Shown piece after piece: positions 21,090-33,756 of a stretch of DNA of 64,000 nucleotides (position 1 is the first letter of the stretch; every line of letters starts with the position of its first letter). The translations under genes and the position numbers were made by a program. The notes beneath the pieces were generated by a model, which was given only the letters and a program-made list of their open reading frames with translations, did not search any database and had not been told where the DNA came from. This DNA comes from Ilex aquifolium (taxonomy: Eukaryota; Streptophyta; Magnoliopsida; Aquifoliales; Aquifoliaceae), in assembly GCA_951799425.1 (NCBI GenBank), contig OX637398.1, forward strand, positions 21,586,270 through 21,650,269. Reading direction: 5' to 3'.

Positions 21090-23986
21090 ATTTTCATGGG
21101 TGTTGCTTAAGCAACAATTACTCGAATGACAAACTTATGATTCCCTCAGACACTTTTTGAAAACATTTAATTCCATTACAAGGTTTGCCTTCATCATCCT
21201 TCAAGATAAAAACTGGTAAACACTTCCGGCTCTTCTAAGCACATACTGCTATCAGAGCATTGCTTCCCCTCTCCACAACCCAATGGTTCATAAACACAAA
21301 ATGTCATATGCATAATCCTGACCCCAAAAAAAAAAGGGGAGACAACACAGGTTCTTGTATCACCAAACACTAATAATTGAATCTTTAACTTTCCCCTGCA
21401 TTTTTATGTGATGTTATCAGAATGATGTTAAGGACTTTGGTAGTAGACGTATGGTTTGCAAGTTATATATTTAGTTTGTTAAATGGCTTTATTCTTATTT
21501 AGTGAGCACAATATACTTATAGACAAGTTCAGCATACCATTATAATAGTGTAAATCTAGGATTTTGGACTATCGAACTGACTATATAGAGTTGAATCTAA
21601 GTTTAGGTTGCGTTCTTTTTCTAGGTCTGAATTGCAATTCACACGTTCATAATTTTTATTAAATCTAAATACTCTATGGCCGAATTAATGAAACTTTCAA
21701 CTCTTACTCTCTTTCTAATGGTGGAGATGTATGACCATAAATAGGAAAGACCATCGGGAAGAAGGAAATGAAGCCGATGTGTTTTAACATTTACGCAGGA
21801 ATTAGAAAAAAACTCCCGGCAATAACAAAATTTCCAAATCTAAAATATTGGCATAAATCAAACAAAAAGCTTACCAAAATTTGATAGCAATTTTAATATA
21901 GATATCTTCTCTCTTCTGTTGAGTGAAATTTTTCAAATTTTAGCTTCCTTCAACTAGCGTTTTGCAGAAGTTGAAACAGAAACAAACTTTGTTCAATTAT
22001 ATGAAAGTTATGTTTCTAATACAAGTCCAAAGATAAAAGAAAGAGAGAGATGAAGATTTTCTCAGATAGAAAACTGACATGTCTGAATTTGAGAATTGCT
22101 TCTACAAATCAATGTTTTGAGTATGTGTTGTATAGGCTAATCGGTCTTTTAGGCATATTGCTTTGTACTGAGGATGGGGAATTGCATAATTGACAATATA
22201 ATTCCGAGCATCTTCTTTCGAACTATAAGTTTCCGGAGAGCAAGATTAACTTTCTTAAAGCAGCGACGCCTAATCGATCTATCAACTAGAGGATGATTTC
22301 TGAATAGTCATCATCCACTTCACAATCAGATTCTATCTGAATTCCTTCAGAATTTGACTTGAATTTCTTCAATATGTTAAAGAAAATGCATGTGTGAGCT
22401 ATGAGAGTGGGTTTGTGCGTACGTGGATGTGTGTGAGAGAAGAGGAGAGTATTGGAAGAAGATGAGATTGTTTGGTTATGGGCATAATTAACCAATTTTT
22501 CATATTCTGATTATTGTGAACGAAAAATCTTTCAAAAGTTAGATATAAATTTCTAAAATATAAGATAATGATATATTACTGGATCAAAGTATGCAAAAGT
22601 ATTCCACAATCTATCCTCTTTTATATTCCGAAGGATAAAATCACCAGCTTTTCCATAAATGCTGAAATTTCTAAGCAATTGTAGTCATCTAGATTAGGGG
22701 AAAGCAATTTACTATGCATACAAAGAAAATTCAAATGGATAAGAGACATGACTTCTTTTCCATAAATGCTGACATTATGTTAAGGACATCTACAACCCTT
22801 ACCCTTCGCTGCAGTATCGGTACTCTATCTCACAACCTCTAGGATACCTCTCGTCTTGGCCTTTGTTCGCTCTATCACATCACTTTGTGGTGTGATATTG
22901 TAATGGTAAGGTATAACTTGGAAAGAAGTTTAGTAAATACGCATTTCTCAGTGATGATTAAAATCCAAATTTAATTTGAGTAAAAAATTCCAAAAAACCT
23001 TCTTCAATGCTATACCCAAACCTACACCAAATCAAGAGAGACTCAAATGTTTACTCAAATCAAGATAAACTCAAACATTTACTCAAATCACTAATGGTTA
23101 GATTTCATTCTCCTTTAAAAATCTAATGATTATATTCTATCCTCCTTTAAATTTGGGTTTATCCTCATTTAAATTTGAATTTGTCATCTTTTAACTTTGA
23201 TTTTCTCCATTGGAGTACTTCGTATCAAATCAAGTTTTTTACCCATTTTTTCACTCCAATTTGTGTAAGGGTTTGGGTCTCCATTGGGGATGCTCTTAGA
23301 GCATCTAACTCAAAATCAACTGGCAATGAGTAGAGTAGCCCTCCAAGTATATAAACCAACCTTAGTGGTTCATATTATTTGATGATACAAACACTCTTAA
23401 CAGTGTCAATTGGTAATGTTTATGCATAAACATCTATAATCTCAACAGTATTCAACAAAATCTTGTCAGAATATTTAGGATTCTCACATGCACATATATA
23501 GCCATGTATGTTATTTTCTTTAAACAATATGCACCAAACACAATATCAATAGGCACAACCAAGTATCCCCTCCTTGCTCATGTTCACCTTTCCCTCTTAA
23601 ATCTCATTCACTTCCATTTCTTTTTAGCTTTCACCCATTCATGAAGCCAAATATTTGACGTGGGAGAGTTTTAGTTTGCACAGAATTGGCAATTTTTAAC
23701 ATGAGCTACTAACTCAATAGAGAATGAAGTTAGTAGATATACAGTTTCAAGTCATAATCAAGTTGATTTGTCAGACCCATTTAATAAATGGTATGATACA
23801 ATTCCGATTGCATACAACTTGTCTATCACATTGCACAAGCCCAATTAAAAACAACTATCAATGGATCAAGTAGGACTCATACAAATTTTAACATGACATA
23901 AATTAGATGTGACACGAACCATTCCTCGGTTTAATCGCACACAAGCTACTTTAGCCAGAAATAGGCCTTTACATTAGCGCAGTGAT
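21090..23986. other. Spacer between GGT copies A and B
   Basis: Up to about 21700 this is the distal end of the A-side duplication; blocks such as GCAAGTTATATATTTAGTTT and GAGCACAATA recur near 31250. About 22960-23310 looks like a MITE: imperfect inverted ends around ACCCAAACC and GGTTTGGGT, with GGGGATGCTCTTAGAGCATC at the right end. I see no gene. Confidence 0.45.
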
Positions 23987-26900
23987 TTAGTAACCAGCCG
24001 GAAAACCACCCTTTCTCGGGTCACTCACTGCCACAAGCCTACTAGAGTTTGAATTCTCCGACTCCAAAACTACAAATGTGCAAATAGCCCAACCAGTAGC
24101 AGCTCGTAATTTATGGCCCTTCTTTTTTAGGAATTCCCTAGTCTGCGCAGGAGCTTCATACTGGTCACCAATTACAGACGTATAACTCTCATAGTACAGC
24201 ACATTGGGATATAGCTGCAAAAAGGATATTCAGTCAGAGTAAGAAATCAAGTACCTAGTTACCTTGTTATTGGCAAAGGGTGAAAAGAAAAATGGTTTGG
24301 AATATCACCAGGTGATAATATCTTGGAGCCATGACAGAAGAGAGTGGATCCATTCCCTTGGCAAAATGATTTTGGAATACTTGTATTACAGCCGCAGGTA
24401 TAGTTGTTCCTCCAGCTGCACCTATAACAGCCTTCAAGCGTCCACCCTGCAAAGGCATATGTTGGAATTTCTTAGAAAAAAGCTACATAAAGCTACAGAA
24501 GGAAGAATGGATTGATACACCATATGGTACAGAGCCCATAAAAGCTACATTGGTTATTTGTTTGTCTTGTTATTCTTTACGACGAACACTCAATAATATA
24601 GAGGGATGGCAAACAAAGAGTGCATGGAAAATATTAAATATGTAACAATGTTCGCATTTAATAACATGTGTCACACCACTGATTTGTCACCTAAATTGTC
24701 CCAACCAAATTACAAGCAAAAGCATGAATAGATCCGCAAATGATGCACCATAGGCATGAAAAGTCAAAAAAAAAAAAAAGTTGAACAGGATAGGATACAT
24801 AAAAAAAACTTGAGAAACCAAGCAATCATAACTACCCATATAAGGGAGGTATTGCATGAAAGTGGTTTCTTCTTGTATTTATTGTTCAGTTTTTTGTGAC
24901 CCTTGTCAACTAAGGTAGGTGGTAATTGGTGTAAAAATATGGGGACCTAATCACCAGTAAACCCCATCATTTTTAAATAGGAATGAGACCGATACAACTC
25001 AAACAGATTGAACTCAAAAGCGCAAAAGAACAGCCTATATTACCTTCAAGATAATGGTAGGTGCCATGGACGACAATGGCCTTTTAGATGGACGGATAAA
25101 ATTGGCAGGTGCCGGTCGTGAAACAGTTGTAGTAGGGACAGAGAAATCATCCATTTGATTGTTAAGGACTATCCCTGTACTTGGTGACAAAAATTTCGAC
25201 CCAAAGTATGAATTTATACTGGTAGTCATGGAGACAGCATTTCGCTCACGATCTACTATGCATAAATGAGTGGTGCCATGATCATGGAGTTGATCCCACC
25301 TAGTAAGAAGCCAAGATTCAGTACAAATGATAAGTAGGGCACTAAACACAATGGATAGTGCATGTAGGGCAAAACATGATCACCAGTATGATTAGTTGGG
25401 CTATTAATACCGATAGGTCTTCCACACGAGTCAGGATCTTCTCATTGAGAAGATAAATCCTAACAAAGAAGTTAAAGGACCAAAGAATTTGAATTTCTCT
25501 TGTCTAGATGATATATGTTGGGGACATTTAACACGCAGCAATCGAATATTGAAGAATGATTTACAATCATCCCGTTCTTTTTCCCTGAAATTATTAAGAA
25601 ACCAAAGGTCTGCAATGTTGCGATGATTAGGCACAATGAGGTGGAATTTGGTAGAATAAATATTTATGCAGCAGTTGACGTATATAACTCCATGCATGTA
25701 AAGAGCAGTTTGCATACGTGAAGATAACTTCTGTCCCACATCAGAAAGTGGGGCCACCCCAGGATGTTTTGTATGATTGAGGAGAATTTACACCTATTGT
25801 GAATTGGCTTTGGGTTGTATGTTCTAATACAGTATAAGAGTTGTGTCTTGGATGGTTAGTGGATAATTGGATATAGTCCATTTGAAATCCCTATATGCTT
25901 GTCTGTGTTGTTTCAGTCATTGTTCGAGGTTGCAGGATCAGATATCGACTTGGAGGGCACATAAATGCATAGGTTGTGGTGTCTTCACCCTTTCTGGTTG
26001 GGTTGTATGGTCCAACAGTAGATACAATCCTACTAACAGGATGCATGGAGTATATAAGGAACATACAAGTTCATAGAAACAGGCTTTCAACTCAAAAAGA
26101 TCAAAGAGTAACATGAGAAATGATAAAAGCTAGCTTTTTTTGATAGATCAATAAAAGCTAGCTGGAGACCGGATAAATCGTAATAAGGCGTATAATCTAT
26201 CAAATGATCAATTCCATTGCTAACTATGATTCTTACTTGCCACCATAATGGTCAGAGTCATAGGTCCTATTGTCGTCTATAGTGTTCTTCAACCTTGCTG
26301 CAAAACTTGAAGAGAGCATAGAAGATAGAACCTTCCTAGCATCGACAAAGTCAGGATCACCAAGGCCCATCCTAGTAGCAAGTGCATGTTTCAAAGCCTC
26401 AATTACACGGTGGATCCCAAGGGAGCCGGAAACACCAGAAGTACGTCCATATTGAGCAAGAATTTTAAGCATCTGTGTCAGTACAAGAAGTGCAACATCT
26501 TATGAGCCTGTTTGAAGGCAATAAACAAAGAAACCGAGGGGAAAGCTGAACACAAATGACAAGATGCACTTACAAGTATAACTGCTGCTCCCCCGGAAGC
26601 AGGAGGTGGAACAGTAAATATTTTAAACCCCCGAACATTTGCAACAATTGGTTCTCTAAACTTAACTTGATAGCTCTGCAAGTCCTCCATTGTTAGTATC
26701 CCACCAGCCTTCCTAATATCTGTTACCAAACTACTGCCAATTGATCCATTATAAAAGGCTGCCACACCATATTTTGAAATTTCAGAGAGCGTATTTGCTA
26801 GATTTATGTTGCGGATCACATGGCCAGGAAGCAAGAGGCTCCCCCGAGGTGCATATATCTCACAAAGTCCCTTATCTGCCTTGATACTTGATTCTGCACT

Positions 26901-29721
26901 TGTCATTTGTTTGTACAGATATAAGGAAACTTTGAATCCTCTACGAGCTATATTCTCAGCCAGCTTTACAAGCCTCTTCCATGGAAGCTTTCCATATTGT
27001 TTCCATGCTGCGTAAAGGCCTGCAAGTTGCCCTGGAACAGCTATGGAGAGGGCACCAGTACTCATCTGAGAATGATTGCCAGCATACATGTTCTAAAAAG
27101 GAAAGTTAAAGAATGAGCTGAGACAGTTTTGCCAAATGGGAAATGCATTGCAGCTTCTTAGTCTGACAAGTACTATATATAAGGAGATGAGAGTCATGAG
27201 ACTAATAAGCTAGAAAGCACCGGCAGGATACCATGGCAGTGTCAGACACATGTTCGACACGGCTAAAAGTAGTTTGAATAGTAAATTTATTTATTTTTTC
27301 AGGCGGACCCGGCCAAGACACAACTAAGACATGACGATGATTAATTTTTTAATCTCACGACTGCTACCTATTAAGAGAGGTGTAGGATTTCTTTATTTTG
27401 TTTTAATGTTTTTTGTTATGTAACTTATGGACTAATAATGTTAATTGATGTAGTGATGGTTTATCAAAATGGTGGATTTTTATTTTGATTTATTTCAATT
27501 TTAATCAAAAAATTAATATTTGATAGGTCTTATTATTAATATTGCTATAAAATATGCTTGATTTCTAAATTCTAATATATTACGATGCTAGCATTATCTA
27601 TAAAAAAATATAATATTAGTATAGTTAGTTATATCCTTGTTATACATGTGTCCTATATTTTCGAACTTTATCGTATTTCCATGTCCGTATCATATCGGAT
27701 ATGACAACTGTGTTCATATATGTACTTCCAAGCTAACAAGCATATATGTACTTCCAAGCTAACAAGCAAGCTATATAAGTTGATTAGACGTGAACTTAAC
27801 GAAATTTGAGTGCTATCTTATGATTAGACGTGAACCTAGCGAAATCTGAGTGCTACCTTACTTTTAATGACATCAAATATATACAGAGACTTCTTTAGTA
27901 GTCAGCATATCCAGCATGCAGAAAATAGAAATTATATACCCTTTTCACTCAGCAAGAACAGTGCTATCTAAACCATTTAATCATCCAAATGGAATGAAAC
28001 AGCATGGTAAAAAGTAACTGAAATCAGATGGGGAAACTACCCCAACTGGGCTCAAGTTTGGATATTGTGGATCTTCCACAAAAGCCTTTACATATTCAAA
28101 CCCCTTCTCTGGTATTCATATACACATGCACATAAAGAGACGGGACAATTGATGGAATAGATCTATGATATAATATTGACCTGGATACAAACTACGCAGG
28201 GGACATTTGCTGAGCATCACGTTCAGAACAATAAGAGAGGTAATACTAATTGAAGCAATGCTAGTAGGATCTAATCAAGGATCTAATTCAATATAGCCAT
28301 TGGATTAGTTATGAGTTCCAATATTAGATGGAGAGCTGCATTGAATTAGGTCCCCAGATTTGGTCCTAAAATTAAGTCCAAATAGCATTTTCCTATTCAT
28401 TGAAGTTTGCCAAATAGAAAAAGAAATGAGCCCTTGCCTCTTTCCCCCACCTCAAAGGCATTGCTTGTTGGTTTTGTCCTTGAAGAAAATTGGTTTAAAT
28501 TAAGGAGCATAATCAATGTCAAAAAGAAATTCAAAATTAAAAGTAATAAGCCCCCAAAAATGGGTCATTAGTACTTGAGTTTAACATTCATAAACGTCTA
28601 CCTGGGACGCCTGCTTCGGGGCAGTTTCTCTCATGTCAAAAACCTTCCCCTCCCCACTGGATAACTTGACAAGCATAAACCCACCACCACCAATGCCACT
28701 TGAAGCTGGGCTCATAACGCCCAAGCAAAGTGCAGCAGCTACTGATGCATCCACAGCATGACCTCCTTCACGAAGAACATCTTTCCCAATTTTGGAGCAT
28801 CGGGTAGTGTCAGTAGCAATGACACCAGAACGTGCCGTAATTATCTCACCTCTGGTGAGAGCATTTGCAAGGCTTGATGTGGAAGACAATACCAACATGG
28901 AAAGAAATGCAGTGGTAGACCAAGACACAAAAGAAGCTACAAACAAAAGTGGTTTTCAGTTCCACAATCAACAATCCTTAAGAGGCTCAACAACTAAGCA
29001 ATACAAAATAAAGAAACTTCTGGGAAATAAGGATGACATCTAATAATTCCTAACCCCATATTAAAATGATTTACTTAGCAATTCAGGCAGTCTCAGTTGA
29101 TCTGTTCATCAGATTGGGCTACTTCCTTATGGCAGACTATCAGGGAATGAAAACAACTATTATTAATTTTTAGTTTTCCTTTCTACGAGGAAAAATATAT
29201 CATATTGACAGATCTAACAGGAAGTTTAAAACTCACTTGCAGTGTGTATATATTCTCTAGAACTAAGGATCAAAATTTCGTTTCGAAACGGTCAAATCCG
29301 AAATGCTTTCGTTTTCAAGGAGACTAAAACGAATCAGTAATGAAATCAAAATTCTAATACTTCGAGGTGTTTTGTAATGTTTCAACACAATTGTTTTGGA
29401 AAAATAATTCTTACATTTTTTATTTTTTTCATTTTTCCGAAAACGGGTTGAAACATTTCCGAAACACGTCGAAATGTTTCCGTTTCTTAGGTGACCGAAA
29501 CAATAACCGAAACGAAATTTTGATCCTTGTTTAGAACAAAAAAGGGCTAACAATTAAGAGAACATGATAACATATTCTATGTGTTAACATGGACAAAGTA
29601 TGCAAAGCCGAAGAAACAAAAGGTACAAGCTTAAGAACAATCCATCTCATTAAAAGTTTTGTAAAAGAAAAAAACCCCTCATAACAGGCTTGTGCTTCGA
29701 GTTTTTACCATAGACACACAT
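23987..29721 (-). CDS. GGT: Gamma-glutamyltranspeptidase, copy B
   Basis: This has the same enzyme role as copy A. Coding exons, 5' to 3': 29721-29709, 28936-28602, 27092-26574, 26472-26237, 25299-25044, 24446-24309 and 24214-23987 (stop TAA). All introns are GT..AG, and the 1725 nt give 574 residues. A short hydrophobic N-terminus (AFLSMLVLSS) suggests the secretory pathway. Substrate Arg is R107 (DMRETAP). The self-cleavage site is DHGTTH with nucleophile Thr377, followed by MTTSIN, LNNQMDDF, RPLSSMAP and GAAGG, ending DPRKGGFPAGY. Every active-site motif keeps the usual residues except Ser where most GGTs have Thr in T-x-N. It is the closest relative of copy A. Two extra copies of its first-exon region lie upstream at 30279 and 33473. 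Confidence 0.93.
27180..27900. repeat. Inserted repeat-rich block in intron 2 of copy B
   Basis: Two tandem duplications are plain: ATATATGTACTTCCAAGCTA twice at about 27716-27771, and a unit of about 40-50 bp starting GATTAGACGTGAAC, twice at about 27781-27860. The sequence before them (about 27215-27710) has partly inverted ends (TGTCAGACACATGTTCGACA and ATATCGGATATGACA), which suggests a decayed DNA transposon. Confidence 0.5.
28256..28398. mobile_element. MITE in intron 2 of copy B
   Basis: The ends (AATGCTAGTAGGATCTAAT and ATTAAGTCCAAATAGCATT) are inverted and related to the elements at 9937, 16178 and 61513. ATTGAAG flanks it on both sides (28249-28255 and 28399-28405). Confidence 0.6.
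29264..29529. mobile_element. 266-bp hAT-like MITE in intron 1 of copy B
   Basis: The inverted ends are perfect for about 20 bp (AAGGATCAAAATTTCGTT at the left, its complement at the right). An 8-bp duplication with one mismatch, TCTAGAAC (29256-29263) / TTTAGAAC (29530-29537), suggests hAT. Purine-rich CGAAAC motifs fill the interior. A related element sits near 38885 in copy C. Confidence 0.75.
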
Positions 29722-29880
29722 TATCGCACGCCAAAGTGGAAAAGAAAGCCTGTTTTTGTCTAACAGAGCGACTAAAAACCTTGTCTTTATGGAGTGTCAC
29801 CATTTTCATTGTTATTCTTTATAGAATAGAGTAGATAAGCCATATTTACTCCAAATATATCTTCAAGTGGATTCTATTAT
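29722..29880 (-). promoter_or_regulatory. Core promoter and 5' UTR of GGT copy B
   Basis: The TATA position reads CATAAAG (29791-29785), one base off the TATAAAG of copy A, 70 nt before the ATG. TAGATAAG (29832-29839) and the adjoining TATTTACTCC are kept about 112 nt upstream of the start. The repeat unit at 30163-30729 supplies a second, distal copy. Confidence 0.55.
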
Positions 29881-30278
29881 TCCTTTTCCTTTTCAGGGTA
29901 AACATAATAAATTGTACCAAAACTATAATCTGGCTCCTTTACACATAACTTGATGTACCATAAAAGTGTTTGACTTTCTTTTGACATTTATGCAATGACA
30001 TTGAAAGAATAGTGGACTTCCTCCACAAGCTATTTTAGGCTTGTACTCGCAAACACCTTTAAAATACCAAACTTCCCTATATAAAAGCCCCAAGATAAAA
30101 AAAATATAGTTGGCACAATTTCCCAAGAATGTTCTATCCTTACAATTGTAGCCTATGAAGTTACAAAGTATGCAAAGTCGAAGAAACAAAAGGTACAAGC
30201 TTAAGAACAATCCATCTCATTAAAAGTTTTGTAAAAGAAAAAAACCCATCATAACAGGCTTGTGCTTTGAGTTTTTAC

Positions 30279-30289
30279 CATAGACACAT
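30279..30289 (-). pseudogene. Duplicated GGT first exon, 2 nt short
   Basis: This copy reads ATGTGTCTATG before its GT donor, against ATGTGTGTCTATG in the gene-proximal copy. Splicing to the common second exon would shift the frame, so it cannot supply a normal protein start. Transcription from the nearby promoter copy is still possible. Confidence 0.7.
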
Positions 30290-30742
30290 TATCGCATGCC
30301 AAAGTGGAAAAGAAAGCTTGTTTTTGTCTAACAGAGCGACTAAGAACCTTGTCTTTATGGAGTGTCACCATTTTCATTGTTATTCTTTATAGAATAGAGT
30401 AGATAAGCCATATTTACTCCAAATATATCTTCAAGTGGATTCTATTATACCTTTTCGTTTTCAGGGTAAACGTAATAAATTGCATCAAAAACTATAATCT
30501 GGCTCCTTACACATAACTTGATGTACCATAAAAGCGTTGACTTTCTTCTGACATTTATGCAATGACATTGAAAGAATAGTGGCCTTCCTCCACAAGCTAT
30601 TTTAGGCTTGTACTCGCAAACACCTTTAAAATACCAAACTTCCCTATATAAAAGCACCAAGATATAAAAAATATAGTTGGCACAATTTCCCAAGAATGTT
30701 CTATCCTTACAATTGCTGCCTATGAAGTTCAAATGCTATGGC

Positions 30743-30746
<4 letters not shown>

Positions 30747-30787
<41 letters not shown>
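30747..30787. repeat. (CT)n microsatellite
   Basis: About 20 uninterrupted CT units. A shorter CT tract at the same relative position near 19580 marks the A-side counterpart of the segmental duplication. Confidence 0.9.
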
Positions 30788-30789
<2 letters not shown>

Positions 30790-32068
30790 CTTGTCTCTTT
30801 TGCATCATTTTTTATTTTGTAAGAAGCAGAAGCACAAAAAGTTAATTAATGGTTGAAATCGGCGTAAAGCACCTAATGAATTTCTTATTTTCTCCGATAT
30901 AAACTTGGGGCCTTCTAATCTAATTCATACCCCTCTAAAAACTACAATGGAGTATTGAATAAGTCAAAAATGCCCCTAGCCTAATTAATATAATTAATGA
31001 AGATTCATAAAAGGCCTCTGGTTTCGTACAGGATCTCAGTTCTGGCTCAGTATTTTGGACAACTCCTTGTTCATTTCTTGCATTTGATCCATTAAACAAG
31101 TAGCCCAAGAAAATTACAAAGAGTCCGATAAGAAGACATCATTCTTTTATTATCAAACAGCAAGAACGATCCTTAAATTCATTTCACCATCGTTTTTTAT
31201 ATGTTATGTCAGCATTATTGCATAACGGCTTTGGTACACAAATGGTCTACAGGTTATATATTTGTTTTTTATTAAAATTATGACTTCGTTCATGTTCAAT
31301 GAGCACATATTACCCATAATATGGAGAAAAGTTGATAAAAGAAAGATTTAAAGATGAGTTTTGACTATCAGATATGAATCCAAAATTCAAGGAATGAGCT
31401 AAAGAGGATATATTAAGTTATAATTTTCGACTCCTGAATTCACTGTGTATAAGGTTAAATATCTGTTTAGAGGTCGAGTGTATTTTTAGTTCATAGCCAA
31501 ATTTGGATGTTCATAGTTTTGTAAAATCCCAATTGAATCTCTTGCCAAATTAATTGAAACTTTGAACATACTCTGTTGCTGTTGTGGTTCACTTCATCTG
31601 GGCGGACAGAAGTAAACTATGGTAAAGCCTTACGTTCTGTAACAACTGCACAGTGATAAGTGGATTATATAAGGTGGAGGTCACACGTTATCTTCTTGTT
31701 AGTTTTGCCCCAAATAAAGCGATATTCATTCATGCCTTAGGTTTTGTTAAATGTGATCCTATAAGCAGATATAGGTTTACTACAACAAATAAGATTGGAA
31801 TCCTGTAACCTATTCACATATATAGGCAGGCACACGGGAGCTACTCCATTACTCAATTTCCGAGCCCAGATCGCACTAAATTGAACTCTCATGTTTTATC
31901 TCATTTGTTTACTGATATTTTTCAATTCATCAATATACAGCCTACAATTCCCCTAAGTGAAGAAGTCTCATATTCATAGAGTCCAAACAGAAAAGTCAAA
32001 GAAACTGAACACTAAAACTAAAACTCTTTTTTTAATATATTTATGTACTTTAGAACCTAATTGTCAAT
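30788..32068. other. Upstream spacer of copy B, duplicated with copy A
   Basis: Up to about 31560 this matches the A side at 19790-21680, for example GAAGATTCATAAAA and CTTATTTTCTCC. The hAT and LINE insertions of the A side are absent. From 31570 to 32068 I see nothing recognisable. Confidence 0.6.
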
Positions 32069-32432
32069 TAGGGGTGTTCACCCTACGAGTAGGAAATATG
32101 GTCTTCCATTTTCCTACTCGATACTTTGTGGAATAATTTTTTCTTGGCCTACCCTATCCGATCAAATGTGGTATTCTTACCCGACTTCCGGCTAAATTAA
32201 ACGGGTAGGAAATCGGGTGAACATTTTTGTAGTTATTATTTTTTGGATCATTTTAACAATTCAATTAAATAACATGCACTAATATAACAACACAATAAAC
32301 TAATAACACTAAAACCTAAAACAATTACAACAAAACACAAGAAAACATAAACATCAATTCATCATAATTCTTGCACAAATACAATAACAATTATTTTAAG
32401 TTTAATCCATATGGTTAGAGAATTAGAGTTTT

Positions 32433-32472
<40 letters not shown>

Positions 32473-32659
32473 TAATGCGGGTAGGGTAGGATAGGAATAC
32501 GAAAATTAATAGCTATTCCGCATTCCTACCTGATTTAATCGAAAGACCTAAAACTCTTCCGCATTCCTACCCGATGTTTTCGGTTAGCAGTTCAATAAGA
32601 TTTGATAGTGTCGGATATAATAAAAAATTACGGCAAATGAAAATTTTGAACACCCCTAT
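32069..32659. mobile_element. Non-autonomous hAT-like element
   Basis: The left end TAGGGGTGTTCACCC and the right end TTTTGAACACCCCTA form terminal inverted repeats of hAT style. Inside, CGGGTAGG- and CCTACCCG-type motifs and a (TA)n tract occur. No matching 8-bp flanks were found, so one border may be damaged. Confidence 0.6.
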
Positions 32660-33460
32660 CGTATGCTTCAGGGACAAGAGTAAACAATTGGCAGGATTTT
32701 GCTGCAGATGTTTTGTTAAAGTTAAGCAAACAAAAGTAACAACCTTAACAACAGTAGACTTTAGGCCCCACATGTCTTCCAACCTAAAACTCCCCATCTG
32801 GAAACATTATTTGAGCAAAGTTAAAAGGCTTCATGCTTTGACTTCTGTGGTATTTAAGGCAAAACCCAACTGAGGCGCTCAGTTCTCATACAAACTAGAC
32901 TAGAAGGGAGTAGCGAAGGGAGAGATTCATCAAAGTGAAGCGAACAATATAAAAACTAAGTAAATATTTTACTGTTAACAATCTAAGTACTATGTATCTA
33001 AGTTCTAACTTCTCAAATACTAAATATTCAAATGCAACTAAAATCATACGATATTTAAATTCAAACAAATACCAATAATATCTCAAATCTTCATAGAAAC
33101 CAAAAGCATATTCTAACATTTGAAAACACACAAGTCAAACTGTTAAAAGCAATTAAATTAGTCAGTACTTCCGCCTTGAGATTAACCATTTGGTTAATCT
33201 GCTACATTAGCGCACATCAAATTTCTTTGTCCGACAGAGCATATCTAAAGGTACATAATTGAACCAGCAAAACCCAAAAAATAATAACAATAATAACAAA
33301 AAATTTAAAAGTGCGCGCCTTGTCGCCTCAAGTCTAGGCTTCAAGCTCTCATTCGCTTCAAACAAATCGTCTCGCCTTGGACCACATGAAGCAAGCTGCA
33401 TTTGCATCACTTCACCTAGCACCTAGGCAATCGCCAAGGCAGGCTTCTAATTCTACTTCT
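32660..33460. other. Intergenic stretch, no gene
   Basis: The right part (about 33310-33445) is rich in GCGCC/TTGTCGCC and CACCTAGG motifs seen in many plant repeats. I could not define borders. Confidence 0.35.
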
Positions 33461-33472
33461 TTGACGTTTTAC

Positions 33473-33485
33473 CATGGACAAAAAT
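33473..33485 (-). pseudogene. Orphan relic of a GGT first exon
   Basis: The 13-nt exon ATTTTTGTCCATG, followed by a GTAAAAC donor, matches the start exons of copies A and B, but the initiator ATG is ATT. Flanking sequence (about 33460-33640) keeps the leader motif CCCACTTTGACTTGCCATAA. The GATAAG block is missing. It lies 3.8 kb upstream of copy B with no following exons, so it is a fossil of an older promoter or gene duplication. Confidence 0.7.
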
Positions 33486-33756
33486 TATGGCAAGTCAAAG
33501 TGGGGCAGAAGACCTGTCGTTGTGTTGGAGGGAATAACAATATTCCTTTCTCTAACTTGCTTACATTATTCCTCTTATTCTTATGGTAAATGGGATTAAA
33601 GTGTATTCATCTCATTATCTAGCTCCCCAAGGCAGGCATGCATAATGCATTGCAAACTCCCTTGATTTTACTCAATAACTTAAGCAAACAACATTGTTAG
33701 GTTTTTGAGAATTTATCCCTAGCTACTTTAGCAGCTTTTATCAGTTATAAATTTAA

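Larger units (their letters stand above)
29593..30729. repeat. Direct tandem duplication of the copy B first-exon/promoter region
   Basis: Two units of about 570 bp, 29593-30162 and 30163-30729, follow each other without a gap and differ at few positions. Each carries the start-codon exon, its splice donor, the leader, the TATA-like site and the GATAAG block. Only the gene-proximal unit has an exon of the correct length. Confidence 0.9.

Noticed and set aside
29923..30732. Two similar 95-residue minus-strand frames
   Set aside because: They are duplicated only because the promoter region of GGT copy B is tandemly repeated; they lie upstream of the gene and resemble no protein.
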